Under the pieces are notes generated by a model. It saw nothing but the letters and a program-made list of their open reading frames with translations, did not search any database and was not told the origin of the DNA. Made by a program: the position numbers and the translations under genes. Below are positions 1-8,059 of a DNA stretch of 53,113 nt, in pieces (positions within the stretch are counted from its first letter, which is position 1; every line of letters begins with the position of its first letter). The stretch spans positions 1 to 53,113 of the forward strand of contig SVER01000024.1 in NCBI GenBank assembly GCA_015057315.1, written 5' to 3'. The stretch is from Pseudobutyrivibrio ruminis (GTDB taxonomy: Bacteria; Bacillota; Clostridia; Lachnospirales; Lachnospiraceae).

Positions 1-398
1 AAGTGGCTCATCCATACGATTGTTGACTTATCCACGCCTGCGAATAAAGAATCATAAGCTCCGTCAATAAAGGTTTCAGTTTTACCATACTCACGAACTG
101 GTGCCTTTTCAACCTTGCCACCAAGCACATGCATCATAAGCTGTGCACCGTAGCAAAGACCAAGTACTGGTATTCCAAGCTCAAACAATTCCTTAGTATA
201 AGTAGGGGCTCCCTCCTCATAACATGAATTTGGTCCTCCTGTGAGAATGATTCCCTTTGGATTCATCTTTTTAATTTCATCAAGCGGGGTACGATAAGAA
301 TAGATTTCACAGTAGACATTACATTCTCTGACGCGACGAGCGACAAGCTGATTGTACTGTCCGCCAAAATCGATAACAATGACTTTCTCCTGGTTCAT
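1..398 (-). CDS. guaA: GMP synthase (glutamine-hydrolysing), N-terminal part
   Basis: This is the first 132 codons of GMP synthase, which aminates XMP to GMP using glutamine; the gene runs off the left edge. The reading frame starts at an ATG at 396-398, preceded on the minus strand by an AAGGAG ribosome site. The visible part is the class I glutamine amidotransferase domain. It begins with the motif [18 protein letters not shown], continues with ILTGGPNS, and has the nucleophile elbow GLCYGAQLM with the catalytic Cys near residue 82. It ends at VWMSH, so the ATP pyrophosphatase and dimerisation domains lie outside the window. No purine riboswitch-like structure is obvious in the 130 bp upstream. 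The identity is very likely because GuaA has this distinctive N-terminus; carbamoyl phosphate synthase small subunits and CTP synthases differ around both motifs. Confidence 0.93.
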   Translation of the reverse strand, partial: MNQEKVIVIDFGGQYNQLVARRVRECNVYCEIYSYRTPLDEIKKMNPKGIILTGGPNSCYEEGAPTYTKELFELGIPVLGLCYGAQLMMHVLGGKVEKAPVREYGKTETFIDGAYDSLFAGVDKSTIVWMSH

Positions 399-531
399 AG
401 ATACTCCTTATTAATTTGTTGTAAATTTTCCTAAAGTATAGATTAAATTTTCAAATTCTTCAACTAAAAACATTAATATAAATAGGATTTCATTCGATAC
501 AATATATAGCAATATATCTAAAGGAGTAGCT

Positions 532-1032
532 ATGAGCATAAGTGTAACTAATTCATTAAGTTTAAGAGTGTTTTATAACCGCTATACAGCAGTGTCCTCT
601 GGTGCAGCCAGAAATGGTGAGCCTACAGGTAAGTTATCCATGGCGGACGCTAGTGCTTTGCGCAATGCCATAAGGAAGCTGCAGGATTACAAATTTGAAG
701 ATGCTAGTAAAGACCATATCCAGGAAAAAATAAAGGCCTTTACTGATATAATGAATAATACTATTACCACTGCTACCAAATACGGAGCAAATGATTCTTC
801 AGTACGAAATGCTGCATCAAAGCTTAAAAAGCTAAATAATGAATATGCTTCCCAACTAGAAAAAATAGGCATAACTGTAAAAAAGGATGGAACCATGTCC
901 TTGTATGAAAATGCATCAAGCACCTACTCTGCTGAAAAATACGCAAAATTCTTTGACAAGGATTCCGAGTATTTAAATTCAGTATATGACGCAGCTAAAA
1001 GGATAACTCGTAGGGTAGATGTAAGAATTTAG
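532..1032 (+). CDS. Orphan 166-residue helical protein, unknown function
   Basis: A small gene with a good ribosome site (AAAGGAG) seven bases before the ATG. The product is mostly polar and helical. It has no signal peptide or membrane segment, and has a lysine/asparagine-rich middle (about residues 40-115) that could form helical hairpins. A Ser/Thr-rich N-terminus, starting MSISVTNS, resembles the starts of flagellum-associated small proteins in related bacteria, but I recognise no domain. It is divergent from guaA and followed by trkA after 76 bp without a clear terminator. A possible -10 (TACAAT) lies at 498-503 without a convincing -35. Function is not known; a link to motility is only a guess from amino-acid style. 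Confidence 0.7.
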   Translation: MSISVTNSLSLRVFYNRYTAVSSGAARNGEPTGKLSMADASALRNAIRKLQDYKFEDASKDHIQEKIKAFTDIMNNTITTATKYGANDSSVRNAASKLKKLNNEYASQLEKIGITVKKDGTMSLYENASSTYSAEKYAKFFDKDSEYLNSVYDAAKRITRRVDVRI

Positions 1033-1108
1033 CTTGCACTTTTGCCTCTTTTGGACTAGAGTATGAGTGGGTACTTGTGTATCCCATTTTTTTATTGGAG
1101 GCAATATA

Positions 1109-2497
1109 ATGATTTTTGAAAAAACCTCAAAACGAGGACTTAAGATTATCATCGTTGGCTGCGGAAAGGTTGGTCGCACACTTGTGGATAGACTTTCCAA
1201 GGAAGGCCACGATATTGTTATCATAGATAAAGATCAAGACAGAATTGATAATCTAACAAATCTATATGACATAATGGGAATCCAGGGTAATGGTGCCAGC
1301 TATAGCATTCAGCTAGAAGCTGGTATTAAGGACGCTGACCTCATTATTGCCGTCACAAACTCTGACGAGCTTAATCTTCTCTGCTGCACTATTGCAAAGC
1401 AGGTAGGTGATTGTGCTTCTATCGCAAGAGTTCGCAATCCTGATTATTCAAAAGAAATTTCATATTTACAGGAGAAGCTTGGCCTTGTAATGGTTATCAA
1501 TCCTGAGTTTGAAGCTGCAAGAGAAATATCATCTATTCTTTCGCTTCCTTCTACCTTAGAGGTTTCTTCTTTTGCTCACGGGCAGGCTGAGCTTGTTGAG
1601 TTTAAGATTGAAGAAGGTAATGTGTTAGATGGTCTTACAATAAAGGATTTGTCTTCTGCTATTACCAGCAAGGTGCTTATTACCGCTGTTAAAAGAGGCA
1701 ACGATGTTGTAATTCCTACTGGTGATTTTGTATTGCATTCAGATGATATTGTATCTGCTGTAGGTGCCAGAAGATTCGCCCGTACATTCCTTAGTGAAAT
1801 TGGATTCAAGACAAGACAGGTTAAGGATTGCCTGATTGTAGGTGGTGGTAAGGCTTCCTTCTATCTGGCTAAGCTATTATTACAGGCTAGAATTAACGTT
1901 AGAATTATCGAGCGTAATAAGGAGCGTTGTGAGGAGCTTTCTATCGCTTTACCAAAGGCTACTATTATTAATGGTGATGGTGGCGATGAATCCTTGCTTC
2001 GTGAAGAAGGTATCGAATATGTAGAAAGCTTCGTTCCTCTTACTGGAATTGATGAAGAAAACATCCTTCTTACACTTTATGCTAATCAGGTTAGCAATGC
2101 CAAGGTTATTACAAAGGTTAACCGTATTAACTTTGATAATGTATTATCACAATTGAATTTGGGTTCAGTGATTTATCCACGTCATATCACTGCTGAATCT
2201 ATCATTGCTTACGTGCGTGCTAAGAGTGCTTCTGGTGATGGTGATGATATCCTTACACTTTATCATTTGTTTGATCAGAAGGTTGAAGCTATCGAATTCA
2301 ACATTACTGAAAAGTCAAAGGCTGTTGGCGTACCATTCTCGGTGCTCCAGTTTAAAGATAACGTGTTAATTGCATTTATCAATCGTAATGGTACAATCAT
2401 TATTCCTAGTGGTTCTGACACAATAGAGGTTGGAGACACAGTAATGGTTGTTACTACACACACAGGCTTTGCCACAATACTTGATACTTTGAGGTAG
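1109..2497 (+). CDS. trkA: Trk potassium uptake regulatory subunit TrkA
   Basis: A 462-residue cytoplasmic RCK (KTN) protein that binds NAD(H)/ATP and gates the TrkH channel. Two Rossmann/TrkA-C pairs are visible. The first dinucleotide-binding loop, VGCGKVGR, is at about residues 16-23, followed by the acidic IIDKD strand end. The second loop, IVGGGKAS, is at about residue 243 and ends in RIIERN. A TrkA-C domain follows each (about 150-225 and 375-460). The start at 1109 was chosen because it has GGAGG nine bases upstream and places the Rossmann strand near the N-terminus; an earlier in-frame ATG at 1067 adds 14 residues without a ribosome site. It is seven bases upstream of trkH, which is the usual partner, so the two are almost certainly one operon. 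Confidence 0.93.
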   Translation: MIFEKTSKRGLKIIIVGCGKVGRTLVDRLSKEGHDIVIIDKDQDRIDNLTNLYDIMGIQGNGASYSIQLEAGIKDADLIIAVTNSDELNLLCCTIAKQVGDCASIARVRNPDYSKEISYLQEKLGLVMVINPEFEAAREISSILSLPSTLEVSSFAHGQAELVEFKIEEGNVLDGLTIKDLSSAITSKVLITAVKRGNDVVIPTGDFVLHSDDIVSAVGARRFARTFLSEIGFKTRQVKDCLIVGGGKASFYLAKLLLQARINVRIIERNKERCEELSIALPKATIINGDGGDESLLREEGIEYVESFVPLTGIDEENILLTLYANQVSNAKVITKVNRINFDNVLSQLNLGSVIYPRHITAESIIAYVRAKSASGDGDDILTLYHLFDQKVEAIEFNITEKSKAVGVPFSVLQFKDNVLIAFINRNGTIIIPSGSDTIEVGDTVMVVTTHTGFATILDTLR

Positions 2498-2504
2498 TCG
2501 GATT

Positions 2505-4001
2505 ATGAATCATTCCGTTATTCGTTTTATTTTAGGTTATGTTATTGGATTTATGGGATTGTTTTTGATGCTTCCCATACTTGTTGCTGTAATTTATCAT
2601 GAAAATGTATGGATTGACTATGCAATTGTTGCAGTTCCATGTCTTCTGCTTGGTATAGTAAATAGCTATTTCAAGCCAAAGCAGTTTTCCTTTTATTTGA
2701 AAGAAGGCTTCTTTTGTACAGGTGCTTCATGGGTGGTGCTTTCTATAATTGGTGCTCTTCCACTATACCTTAGTGACGAGATTCCACATTATATTGACGC
2801 ATTGTTTGAGGCAGTTTCAGGTTTTACCACAACAGGTGCTTCCATCATTGATAATGTAGAGCTTCTTAGCCATGCATCACTTTTTTGGCGAAGCTTCACA
2901 CACCTTGTTGGTGGGATGGGAGTATTGGTATTCCTGCTTACAGTTATTCCCCTTGCAGGTGGGGATGGTTCTCAGTTCAATCTTATGAAGGCTGAGTCAC
3001 CTGGACCTTCTGTAGGAAAGCTGGTTCCAAAGCTTAAGAATACAGCCCAGATGCTTTATCTGATTTACTTGGGACTTTGTGCACTTGAATTTATTCTTTT
3101 GTTAACTGCAGGCATGACACCATTTGAAGCAATCAATACCGCTATTGCCACTGCAGGTACTGGTGGATTCGGTATTTACGCAGACAGCTGCGCTGGATTT
3201 AATGGGGCCTGCCAATGGATTATTGCAATATTCATGTTTATATTTGGTGTTAATTTTAACTTTTACTACTATGTGCTCTTCCACCATGCAAGGGACGCAT
3301 TCAGGATGGAAGAAGTTAGAATGTATTCCTTCCTGACTGCTATTTCTATAGGTATCATTACTGTAAATACATTAGGAAGTAGCGCTGGGATTTTCGATGC
3401 CCTCACTAAAGCAGCATTCCAGGTTACATCAGTTCAATCATCTACCGGTTTTTCTACTGCTGATTTCGCTCAGTGGCCACAGACCAGCAGATGCGTACTG
3501 GTACTTTTAATGTTTATTGGTGCTTGCGCCGGTTCTACAGGTGGTGGTATCAAGGTTTCCCGCTTCGTGCTTATGGGCAAGGCAGTTCATAAGGAGCTTA
3601 TTAGCTACATTCATCCTCGTAGCGTCAGAAAGACTCTCATGGATGGCAAGCCGGTTAACCACGAAACAATCCGTTCTAACAACGTATTCTTCGGCACATT
3701 TATGCTGATATTCTTTGTTAGTGCATTTATACTATCATTTGAAAACCTTGATTTTTCTACAGTATTTACAGCTGTAATCGCTACAATGAGTAACATTGGA
3801 CCAGGTCTTAGCCTGGTAGGACCAGCAGCCAACTTTGGATTCTTCTCTGATTTATCAAAGATTGTATTGATTTTTGATATGCTTGCAGGAAGACTTGAAT
3901 TGTTCCCAATTCTTATGCTATTCCACCCTAAGATTTGGAACGATTTATTCTCAAAACGTCGTTGTAAAGAATTAAAAAACGCAGGAAAAGTATTAAAATA
4001 A
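2505..4001 (+). CDS. trkH: Trk-type potassium channel/transporter TrkH
   Basis: A 498-residue polytopic membrane protein, the ion-conducting subunit of Trk. The four pseudo-repeats each show a selectivity-filter-like segment: SGFTTTGAS (about residue 105), ATAGTGGFG (about 215), VQSSTGFST (about 310) and TMSNIGPG (about 425). The length is typical of TrkH/KtrB-type subunits (450-500), and about 10 hydrophobic segments are evident. It starts seven bases after trkA and its stop overlaps the next start as TAATG. Together with TrkA it mediates K+ uptake for osmotic and pH homeostasis. The exact subfamily (TrkH or TrkG/KtrB) is not separable by eye. Confidence 0.92.
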   Translation: MNHSVIRFILGYVIGFMGLFLMLPILVAVIYHENVWIDYAIVAVPCLLLGIVNSYFKPKQFSFYLKEGFFCTGASWVVLSIIGALPLYLSDEIPHYIDALFEAVSGFTTTGASIIDNVELLSHASLFWRSFTHLVGGMGVLVFLLTVIPLAGGDGSQFNLMKAESPGPSVGKLVPKLKNTAQMLYLIYLGLCALEFILLLTAGMTPFEAINTAIATAGTGGFGIYADSCAGFNGACQWIIAIFMFIFGVNFNFYYYVLFHHARDAFRMEEVRMYSFLTAISIGIITVNTLGSSAGIFDALTKAAFQVTSVQSSTGFSTADFAQWPQTSRCVLVLLMFIGACAGSTGGGIKVSRFVLMGKAVHKELISYIHPRSVRKTLMDGKPVNHETIRSNNVFFGTFMLIFFVSAFILSFENLDFSTVFTAVIATMSNIGPGLSLVGPAANFGFFSDLSKIVLIFDMLAGRLELFPILMLFHPKIWNDLFSKRRCKELKNAGKVLK

Positions 4002-4654
4002 TGCAAACAACTATTATGAAGATGACTGATGCTTTCGAGCATCAGTCTTTTTACAAATCAAAAGAAAATATAAAAATTATCGACTGCCGTGACATAGAAG
4101 GTACACGCTGTTATTTGGACGACTTAGCAAAGGAGCAGCTTCTTAAAAGAATGGAGGCTGCTTCTTTAAATGGAATCCATTTTATCGATTCTGGCAACTA
4201 CCACTATCTTACATTACTGTGGTTGCAAAGGATTAATACACCATTTAATCTGATTCTTTTTGACCATCACCCTGATAACCAGCCACCTAGCTTCGGACAA
4301 ATTACATCCTGCGGTGGATGGGTGTTAGAGGCTACTACAGAACTTTCTAACCTTAAGCAGGTATTTACCTTTGGTGTAGGGGAAATTCCAGATATTAGCC
4401 AGATTCCAACAGATATCCCTATGTATATTTCCATTGATAAGGATGTACTTTCAACAGATTTTGCCATCACTGATTGGGATCAGGGTGATATGACTATAGA
4501 CGAAATGATTTCTTATCTGAAAGAAATTATAAAAAACCGCCAGATACTTGGTGTAGATATTTGCGGAGATAGTGGAGAATACGCTGAAAATGGAGCCTGT
4601 ATTAATAATCAGATAAATCAGACTCTTTTTGACTTTTTCGCCAATTTTCTTTAA
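4001..4654 (+). CDS. Arginase/ureohydrolase-fold protein
   Basis: A 217-residue protein with the metal-binding signature of the arginase superfamily. DHHPD at about residues 88-92 supplies metal ligands, and SIDKDVL (about residue 148) continuing to TDWDQGD gives the D-x-D ligands, followed by GVDICGD near residue 186. It is shorter than arginases and agmatinases (about 290-310), matching the small arginase-like proteins common in Lachnospiraceae whose substrate is not established. The ATG overlaps the trkH stop (TAATG), so translation is probably coupled to the Trk operon. It may hydrolyse a guanidino or formimino compound, but the substrate cannot be told from sequence and the linkage to potassium uptake is unexplained. 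Confidence 0.75.
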   Translation: MQTTIMKMTDAFEHQSFYKSKENIKIIDCRDIEGTRCYLDDLAKEQLLKRMEAASLNGIHFIDSGNYHYLTLLWLQRINTPFNLILFDHHPDNQPPSFGQITSCGGWVLEATTELSNLKQVFTFGVGEIPDISQIPTDIPMYISIDKDVLSTDFAITDWDQGDMTIDEMISYLKEIIKNRQILGVDICGDSGEYAENGACINNQINQTLFDFFANFL

Positions 4655-4689
4655 ACTATAAATAAGAAAAATGATTGGAGGGAACCACT

Positions 4690-5292
4690 ATGTATCCAGT
4701 AATTACTATTTCAAGAGAATTTGGCAGCGGCGGTCATAGCATTGGCGAGGCTGTTGCAAAACAGTTGAATATCCCATTTTATGACGGAGAAATTGTTAAT
4801 CGTGTAGCTGTGGAAAGTGGCTATGCAAAAGAGCTTATAGAAACCCAGGGAGAATACACATCTTCTACAGCGATGTGGTTTGATATTTCTGCTGCTGGAA
4901 CAATGTATTTCCAGAGTCCTCAGGATGAAATCTTTATTGCACAGAAAAAGGTTATTCTTGATTGTGCAAGCAAGGGGCCTTGCGTTATCGTTGGTAGATG
5001 CGCCGATTACATCCTTAGAAAAGAAGGTGTACGCTGCATGAATGTTATGATTCACGCAGATATGGAACACAGAAAAAAACGAGTGCTGGAGCGCTATGAA
5101 AACATCGAAAATGTAAGTATTGAAAAGCGTCTTGCCAAGAAAGACAAGCAGCGTAAAACCTACTACAAATATTACACTGATAAAAACTGGGGTGACTTCA
5201 GAGAATATGATGTTATCCTGGATAGTGGATCTCTTGGTGAAGAGATGTGCGTAAAGACTATATGTGAATTAGCCGGTGCATTTCCGGAATAA
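4690..5292 (+). CDS. Cytidylate kinase-like family protein
   Basis: A 200-residue P-loop kinase-like protein. The N-terminus VITISREFGSGGHSIGEAVA carries the GSGG loop of the cytidylate kinase-like family, which differs from true Cmk by a tyrosine/serine-rich lid. FYDGEIVNRVA, VIVGRCADYIL and an Arg-rich C-terminal half follow as in that family. The phosphate acceptor is unknown; true CMP kinase activity has not been shown for this family. The ATG at 4690 is favoured because GGAGGG sits eight bases upstream; an upstream TTG at 4675 would place that ribosome site inside the gene. It probably forms the last gene of the trkA-trkH unit and ends 8 bp before a large bidirectional hairpin terminator. 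Confidence 0.8.
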   Translation: MYPVITISREFGSGGHSIGEAVAKQLNIPFYDGEIVNRVAVESGYAKELIETQGEYTSSTAMWFDISAAGTMYFQSPQDEIFIAQKKVILDCASKGPCVIVGRCADYILRKEGVRCMNVMIHADMEHRKKRVLERYENIENVSIEKRLAKKDKQRKTYYKYYTDKNWGDFREYDVILDSGSLGEEMCVKTICELAGAFPE

Positions 5293-5300
5293 AAATAGTG

Positions 5301-5415
5301 AAAAAAGACAGCTACTTGGTTGTTACGCTCTCAATAATTTGTTATACTCCGTCGCGAGATTGGCTCCTTGAGTATAACAAATCATTGATAGCTACAACCA
5401 AGTAGCTGTCTTTTT
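5301..5415. repeat. Hairpin element A (bidirectional terminator, structured repeat family)
   Basis: A near-perfect long palindrome between two convergent genes. The outer arms AAAAAGACAGCTACTTGGTT and their complement end in runs of A/T on both sides, so it can terminate both strands. Inside the outer stem is the asymmetric pair GTTACGCT (left) and TAGCTAC (right), then a second stem with TTTGTTATACTC and GAGTATAACAAA. The same asymmetric core recurs at about 9018, 15054 and 19122 with different stem sequences. Confidence 0.85.
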
Positions 5416-5420
5416 ATTAT

Positions 5421-6140
5421 TTATACCTGCGATAACACATTTACGCAGTCGTCACAGATTAAATCGCCGTGTTCTAGCAAGAATGCTCCATCAAAGCTTT
5501 CTGTAAACATCTGGGTAGCAAATTCTGCTAAAACTAAGATTACTGCTGATATCTGACGACGTGTAAGCTCGAAGTTGAGCTTGATGTAATAATCATCGCC
5601 ATAGCGGTACAATGCGCTTTGCATTCCCTCGTACTTTGGTAAATGCTTGCATAACAGAATAGCTGCATCTAAATCAGGTAAAATAGCCCAAAGTGGTGTA
5701 TCTAAATACTGGGCAGTAACTTCATCCGTATCATCTCTTAAAGCCTGTGCAGGCTGAACCGGCACATCTGCTGTGCCAGGGCCAACTGCTACCATAGCTG
5801 GTGTAGAACCTGTTGTATTTTTTGTGGTAGATAGTGTTTCCTGTAAACCAGTTAAATGCTTCTTCAATTCCTCAATTGCAGTGGCAAGTCCGCTGCTTGA
5901 ATCCGGGGATATAAGTAATGCAACATCACCCTGTGGCATAACTGTCATCTGAACACTATAAGCCTTTGCATGAGTCTCAATACCAAGTGTTTCACACGCC
6001 TCTGCTAAAATATCCCTAATAAAGCTCTGGGTCTTTTCCTGGTCACTGACGAAATCACCAAGCTCCATGCCGCTCATTTCCATTTCTTCTTTAGTGATGA
6101 CGCATCTAATTTTGTCCTCACCTATCTTCTTGAACTTCAT
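5421..6140 (-). CDS. mecA: MecA-like adaptor protein
   Basis: A 239-residue protein resembling the MecA/YpbH adaptors that deliver substrates to ClpC for ClpP degradation. The N-terminal domain (about 1-80) begins MKFKKIGEDKIRCVITKEEM and contains the ELGDF segment typical of MecA. A low-complexity Ser/Thr/Pro/Ala linker (about 105-145) leads to a C-terminal domain (about 150-239) with paired hydrophobic strands and helices (LPDLDAAILLCKHLP, SALYRYGDDYYIKL). The ATG at 6138-6140 follows GGAGGGG; the longer frame to 6203 lacks a ribosome site. Several Lachnospiraceae carry such diverged MecA proteins with no competence role demonstrated. It is convergent with the trk unit and separated from pyrD by 111 bp. 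Confidence 0.8.
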   Translation of the reverse strand: MKFKKIGEDKIRCVITKEEMEMSGMELGDFVSDQEKTQSFIRDILAEACETLGIETHAKAYSVQMTVMPQGDVALLISPDSSSGLATAIEELKKHLTGLQETLSTTKNTTGSTPAMVAVGPGTADVPVQPAQALRDDTDEVTAQYLDTPLWAILPDLDAAILLCKHLPKYEGMQSALYRYGDDYYIKLNFELTRRQISAVILVLAEFATQMFTESFDGAFLLEHGDLICDDCVNVLSQV

Positions 6141-6251
6141 CAGCTCCCCTCCTTTCAAATATGGACGTAATAAAAGTTTAGCAAATCGAATTAAAAGTGT
6201 CACGGAAATTTCTGTATATATTGTGTGAAAGTTTTAAGAACTAGTTTTATA

Positions 6252-7160
6252 TTATTTAACTATTCCGACGATATCATTTATATCGTCTATTTTCTTCCGA
6301 TTCATATAATCTATAACACCATCAAGTATATCCACTGTGGCTGTAGGATTATAGAAATTCGCTGTTCCAACAGACACTGCTGTAGCACCTGCCAACATCA
6401 TTTCCACTGCATCTTCCCATGTGCTGACGCCACCCATTCCGATGATTGGGATGTTTACTGCATTTGCACATTCATATACCATTCTAACTGCTATTGGATG
6501 AACTGCTGGGCCAGACATACCTCCGGTCTTATTTGCCAGAACAAAATTTTGACGCTCTACATCGATTTTCATTCCTGTAAGAGTATTGATAAGCGAAATT
6601 GCATCTGCTCCTCCAGCCTCTGCTGCCTTTGCCATAACCTTGATGTCTGTAACATTTGGAGAAAGCTTCATAACAATTGGCTGCTTGGCATGCTTCTTTA
6701 CAAGCCTTGTGATTTCCTCTACTGCCTTAGGGTCCTGTCCAAAGGCGATACCGCCTTCCTTTACGTTAGGACATGATATGTTGATTTCAAGCATATCAAC
6801 CCTGCTCTCTTCTGCCAATCTATCAACCACCTCAATATATTCTTCGGCTGAATGACCACAAACATTAACCAGAACACGAGTATCTTTATAATTTTCTAGA
6901 AATTTTAGATCACGGTTGCAAAATACTTCTACTCCAGGATTCTGTAAGCCGATAGCATTAAGCATTCCAGAGCTTACCTCTGCAATACGAGGGGTAGGAT
7001 TGCCTGGCCATGGCACATTTGCCACACCCTTTGTAACAACCGCACCTAATCTATTTAAATCTACAAACTCTGAGTATTCCATACCAGAACCAAAGGTTCC
7101 AGAGGCCTCCATAATTGGATTTTGAAATTCTACTCCCGCAATTGTAACCTTAGTATTCAT
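6252..7160 (-). CDS. pyrD: Dihydroorotate dehydrogenase B, catalytic subunit
   Basis: A 302-residue FMN TIM-barrel enzyme that oxidises dihydroorotate to orotate in pyrimidine synthesis. Visible signatures are EASGTFGSG near the N-terminus, the active-site NISCPNVKEGG with the class 1 catalytic Cys (about residue 130), VMKLSPNVTDI, and FMN phosphate-binding IIGMGGVS and GATAVSVGT. The length matches class 1B enzymes. It overlaps pyrK by a TAATG, which supports the PyrK-PyrD heterotetramer that passes electrons to NAD+. It is the last gene of the minus-strand pyr group. No transcription terminator is obvious in the 111 bp before the mecA-like gene, so read-through is possible. Confidence 0.95.
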   Translation of the reverse strand: MNTKVTIAGVEFQNPIMEASGTFGSGMEYSEFVDLNRLGAVVTKGVANVPWPGNPTPRIAEVSSGMLNAIGLQNPGVEVFCNRDLKFLENYKDTRVLVNVCGHSAEEYIEVVDRLAEESRVDMLEINISCPNVKEGGIAFGQDPKAVEEITRLVKKHAKQPIVMKLSPNVTDIKVMAKAAEAGGADAISLINTLTGMKIDVERQNFVLANKTGGMSGPAVHPIAVRMVYECANAVNIPIIGMGGVSTWEDAVEMMLAGATAVSVGTANFYNPTATVDILDGVIDYMNRKKIDDINDIVGIVK

Positions 7161-7924
7161 TATAGAACTACCTCCGTTGATAGGAAAACTGGACCATCTT
7201 TACATACTCTCTTATTATTTACATGGCTATGGTCATCTACATCTGTAGACTGACATACACAGCCAAGGCAAGCGCCTACGCCACATGCCATACGCTCTTC
7301 CATAGATACATAGCATTTAGCACCGATTGAAGTAGCATACTCAGCCACTCCCTTTAGCATAGGCTTTGGACCACAGGCGTAGATTACATCCGCTTTAAGG
7401 TCATTTTCCTTCATTGCATCCACAACTGTTCCGTGGACGCCTACTGAACCATCGTCTGTGGCAAAAATCACATCTCCTGCTGCATCAATAAAATCGTCAG
7501 CCAGGAACAAATCATCTGTGCGATATCCAAGCACTGCTGTTACATCACCACTAAGCTCCTTAGCAAGCTCTAGCATTGGAGGTACGCCAATACCACCGCC
7601 TACTACAATGGCTTTACCTGCTTCAAGGGGGAAGCCATTACCTAGAGGTCCTAAAACTTCTACAGTATCTCCTGCAAGAAGCTTTGAGAACTCTTCTGTT
7701 CCCTTGCCTACTACGCGGTAGACAACTCTGAGAGTGCCCTGTGCCTTATCTATCTCACAGATGCTGATTGGGCGTGGCAGCAGCTTGCTTCCATCATTAC
7801 TGAATATATTAATAAACTGACCTGGAACAGCATCCTCACTGGCTTTTGTAGCAATGACTAGGCTGTAGATGCCTTCGGTTAGCTTTTCTGAAACTACTAT
7901 TTGGGCTTTTTCTTTAACTTTCAT
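7160..7924 (-). CDS. pyrK: Dihydroorotate dehydrogenase electron transfer subunit
   Basis: A 254-residue iron-sulfur flavoprotein that carries electrons from PyrD FMN to NAD+. The FAD-binding domain shows LLPRPISIC (RPxS type), the NAD domain shows GKAIVVGGGIGVPPML, and the C-terminal [2Fe-2S] cluster is given by CGVGACLGCVC plus a downstream Cys in NNKRVCKDGPVF. The length is usual for PyrK. The ATG is preceded by a weak GGAG-like site within TTAAATAAATG context. It is translationally coupled to pyrD. A composite inverted repeat separates it from pyrF, so the pyr genes may be two transcripts. Confidence 0.95.
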   Translation of the reverse strand: MKVKEKAQIVVSEKLTEGIYSLVIATKASEDAVPGQFINIFSNDGSKLLPRPISICEIDKAQGTLRVVYRVVGKGTEEFSKLLAGDTVEVLGPLGNGFPLEAGKAIVVGGGIGVPPMLELAKELSGDVTAVLGYRTDDLFLADDFIDAAGDVIFATDDGSVGVHGTVVDAMKENDLKADVIYACGPKPMLKGVAEYATSIGAKCYVSMEERMACGVGACLGCVCQSTDVDDHSHVNNKRVCKDGPVFLSTEVVL

Positions 7925-7944
7925 TTATTTAACTCCTTTACTAG

Positions 7945-8059
7945 CCTTACCCTCTATGGAGGAGGTGTTTGCAAAGCAGACGGATGAGGATATTGGCACG
8001 CCAAGGAATACCCCTCATCAGTCACCTTCGGTGACAGCTTCTCCCAGAGGGAGAAGCCT
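7945..8059. repeat. Composite inverted pair of a dispersed hairpin repeat (type E)
   Basis: Two diverged copies of one repeat lie head to head between pyrF and pyrK. The left copy (about 7948-7993) reads GCCTTACCCTCTATGGAGG and runs to CGGATGAGG. The right copy (8011-8059) is inverted, starting CCCCTCATCAGTCACCTTCG and ending CTCCCAGAGGGAGAAGCCTT, with perfect small hairpins GTCACCTTCGGTGAC and CTTCTCCCAGAGGGAGAAG. The same unit recurs at 35955-36003. Such GC-rich GCCTTCCCC...GGATGAGGGG units are widespread in Clostridia; the paired arrangement is MITE-like. Confidence 0.7.

Noticed and set aside
475..503. Flagellar sigma-D promoter before the 166-residue gene
   Set aside because: A CGATA-like -10 is present, but the TAAA -35 is only 12 bases away instead of about 15, so the call is not supported.
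1067..1108. Upstream ATG of trkA
   Set aside because: No ribosome site, and it adds 14 residues not expected before the Rossmann strand.
6225..6855. Plus-strand open frames of 183 and 89 codons opposite pyrD
   Set aside because: They are shadows of pyrD, Cys/His-rich with unnatural composition and without ribosome sites.
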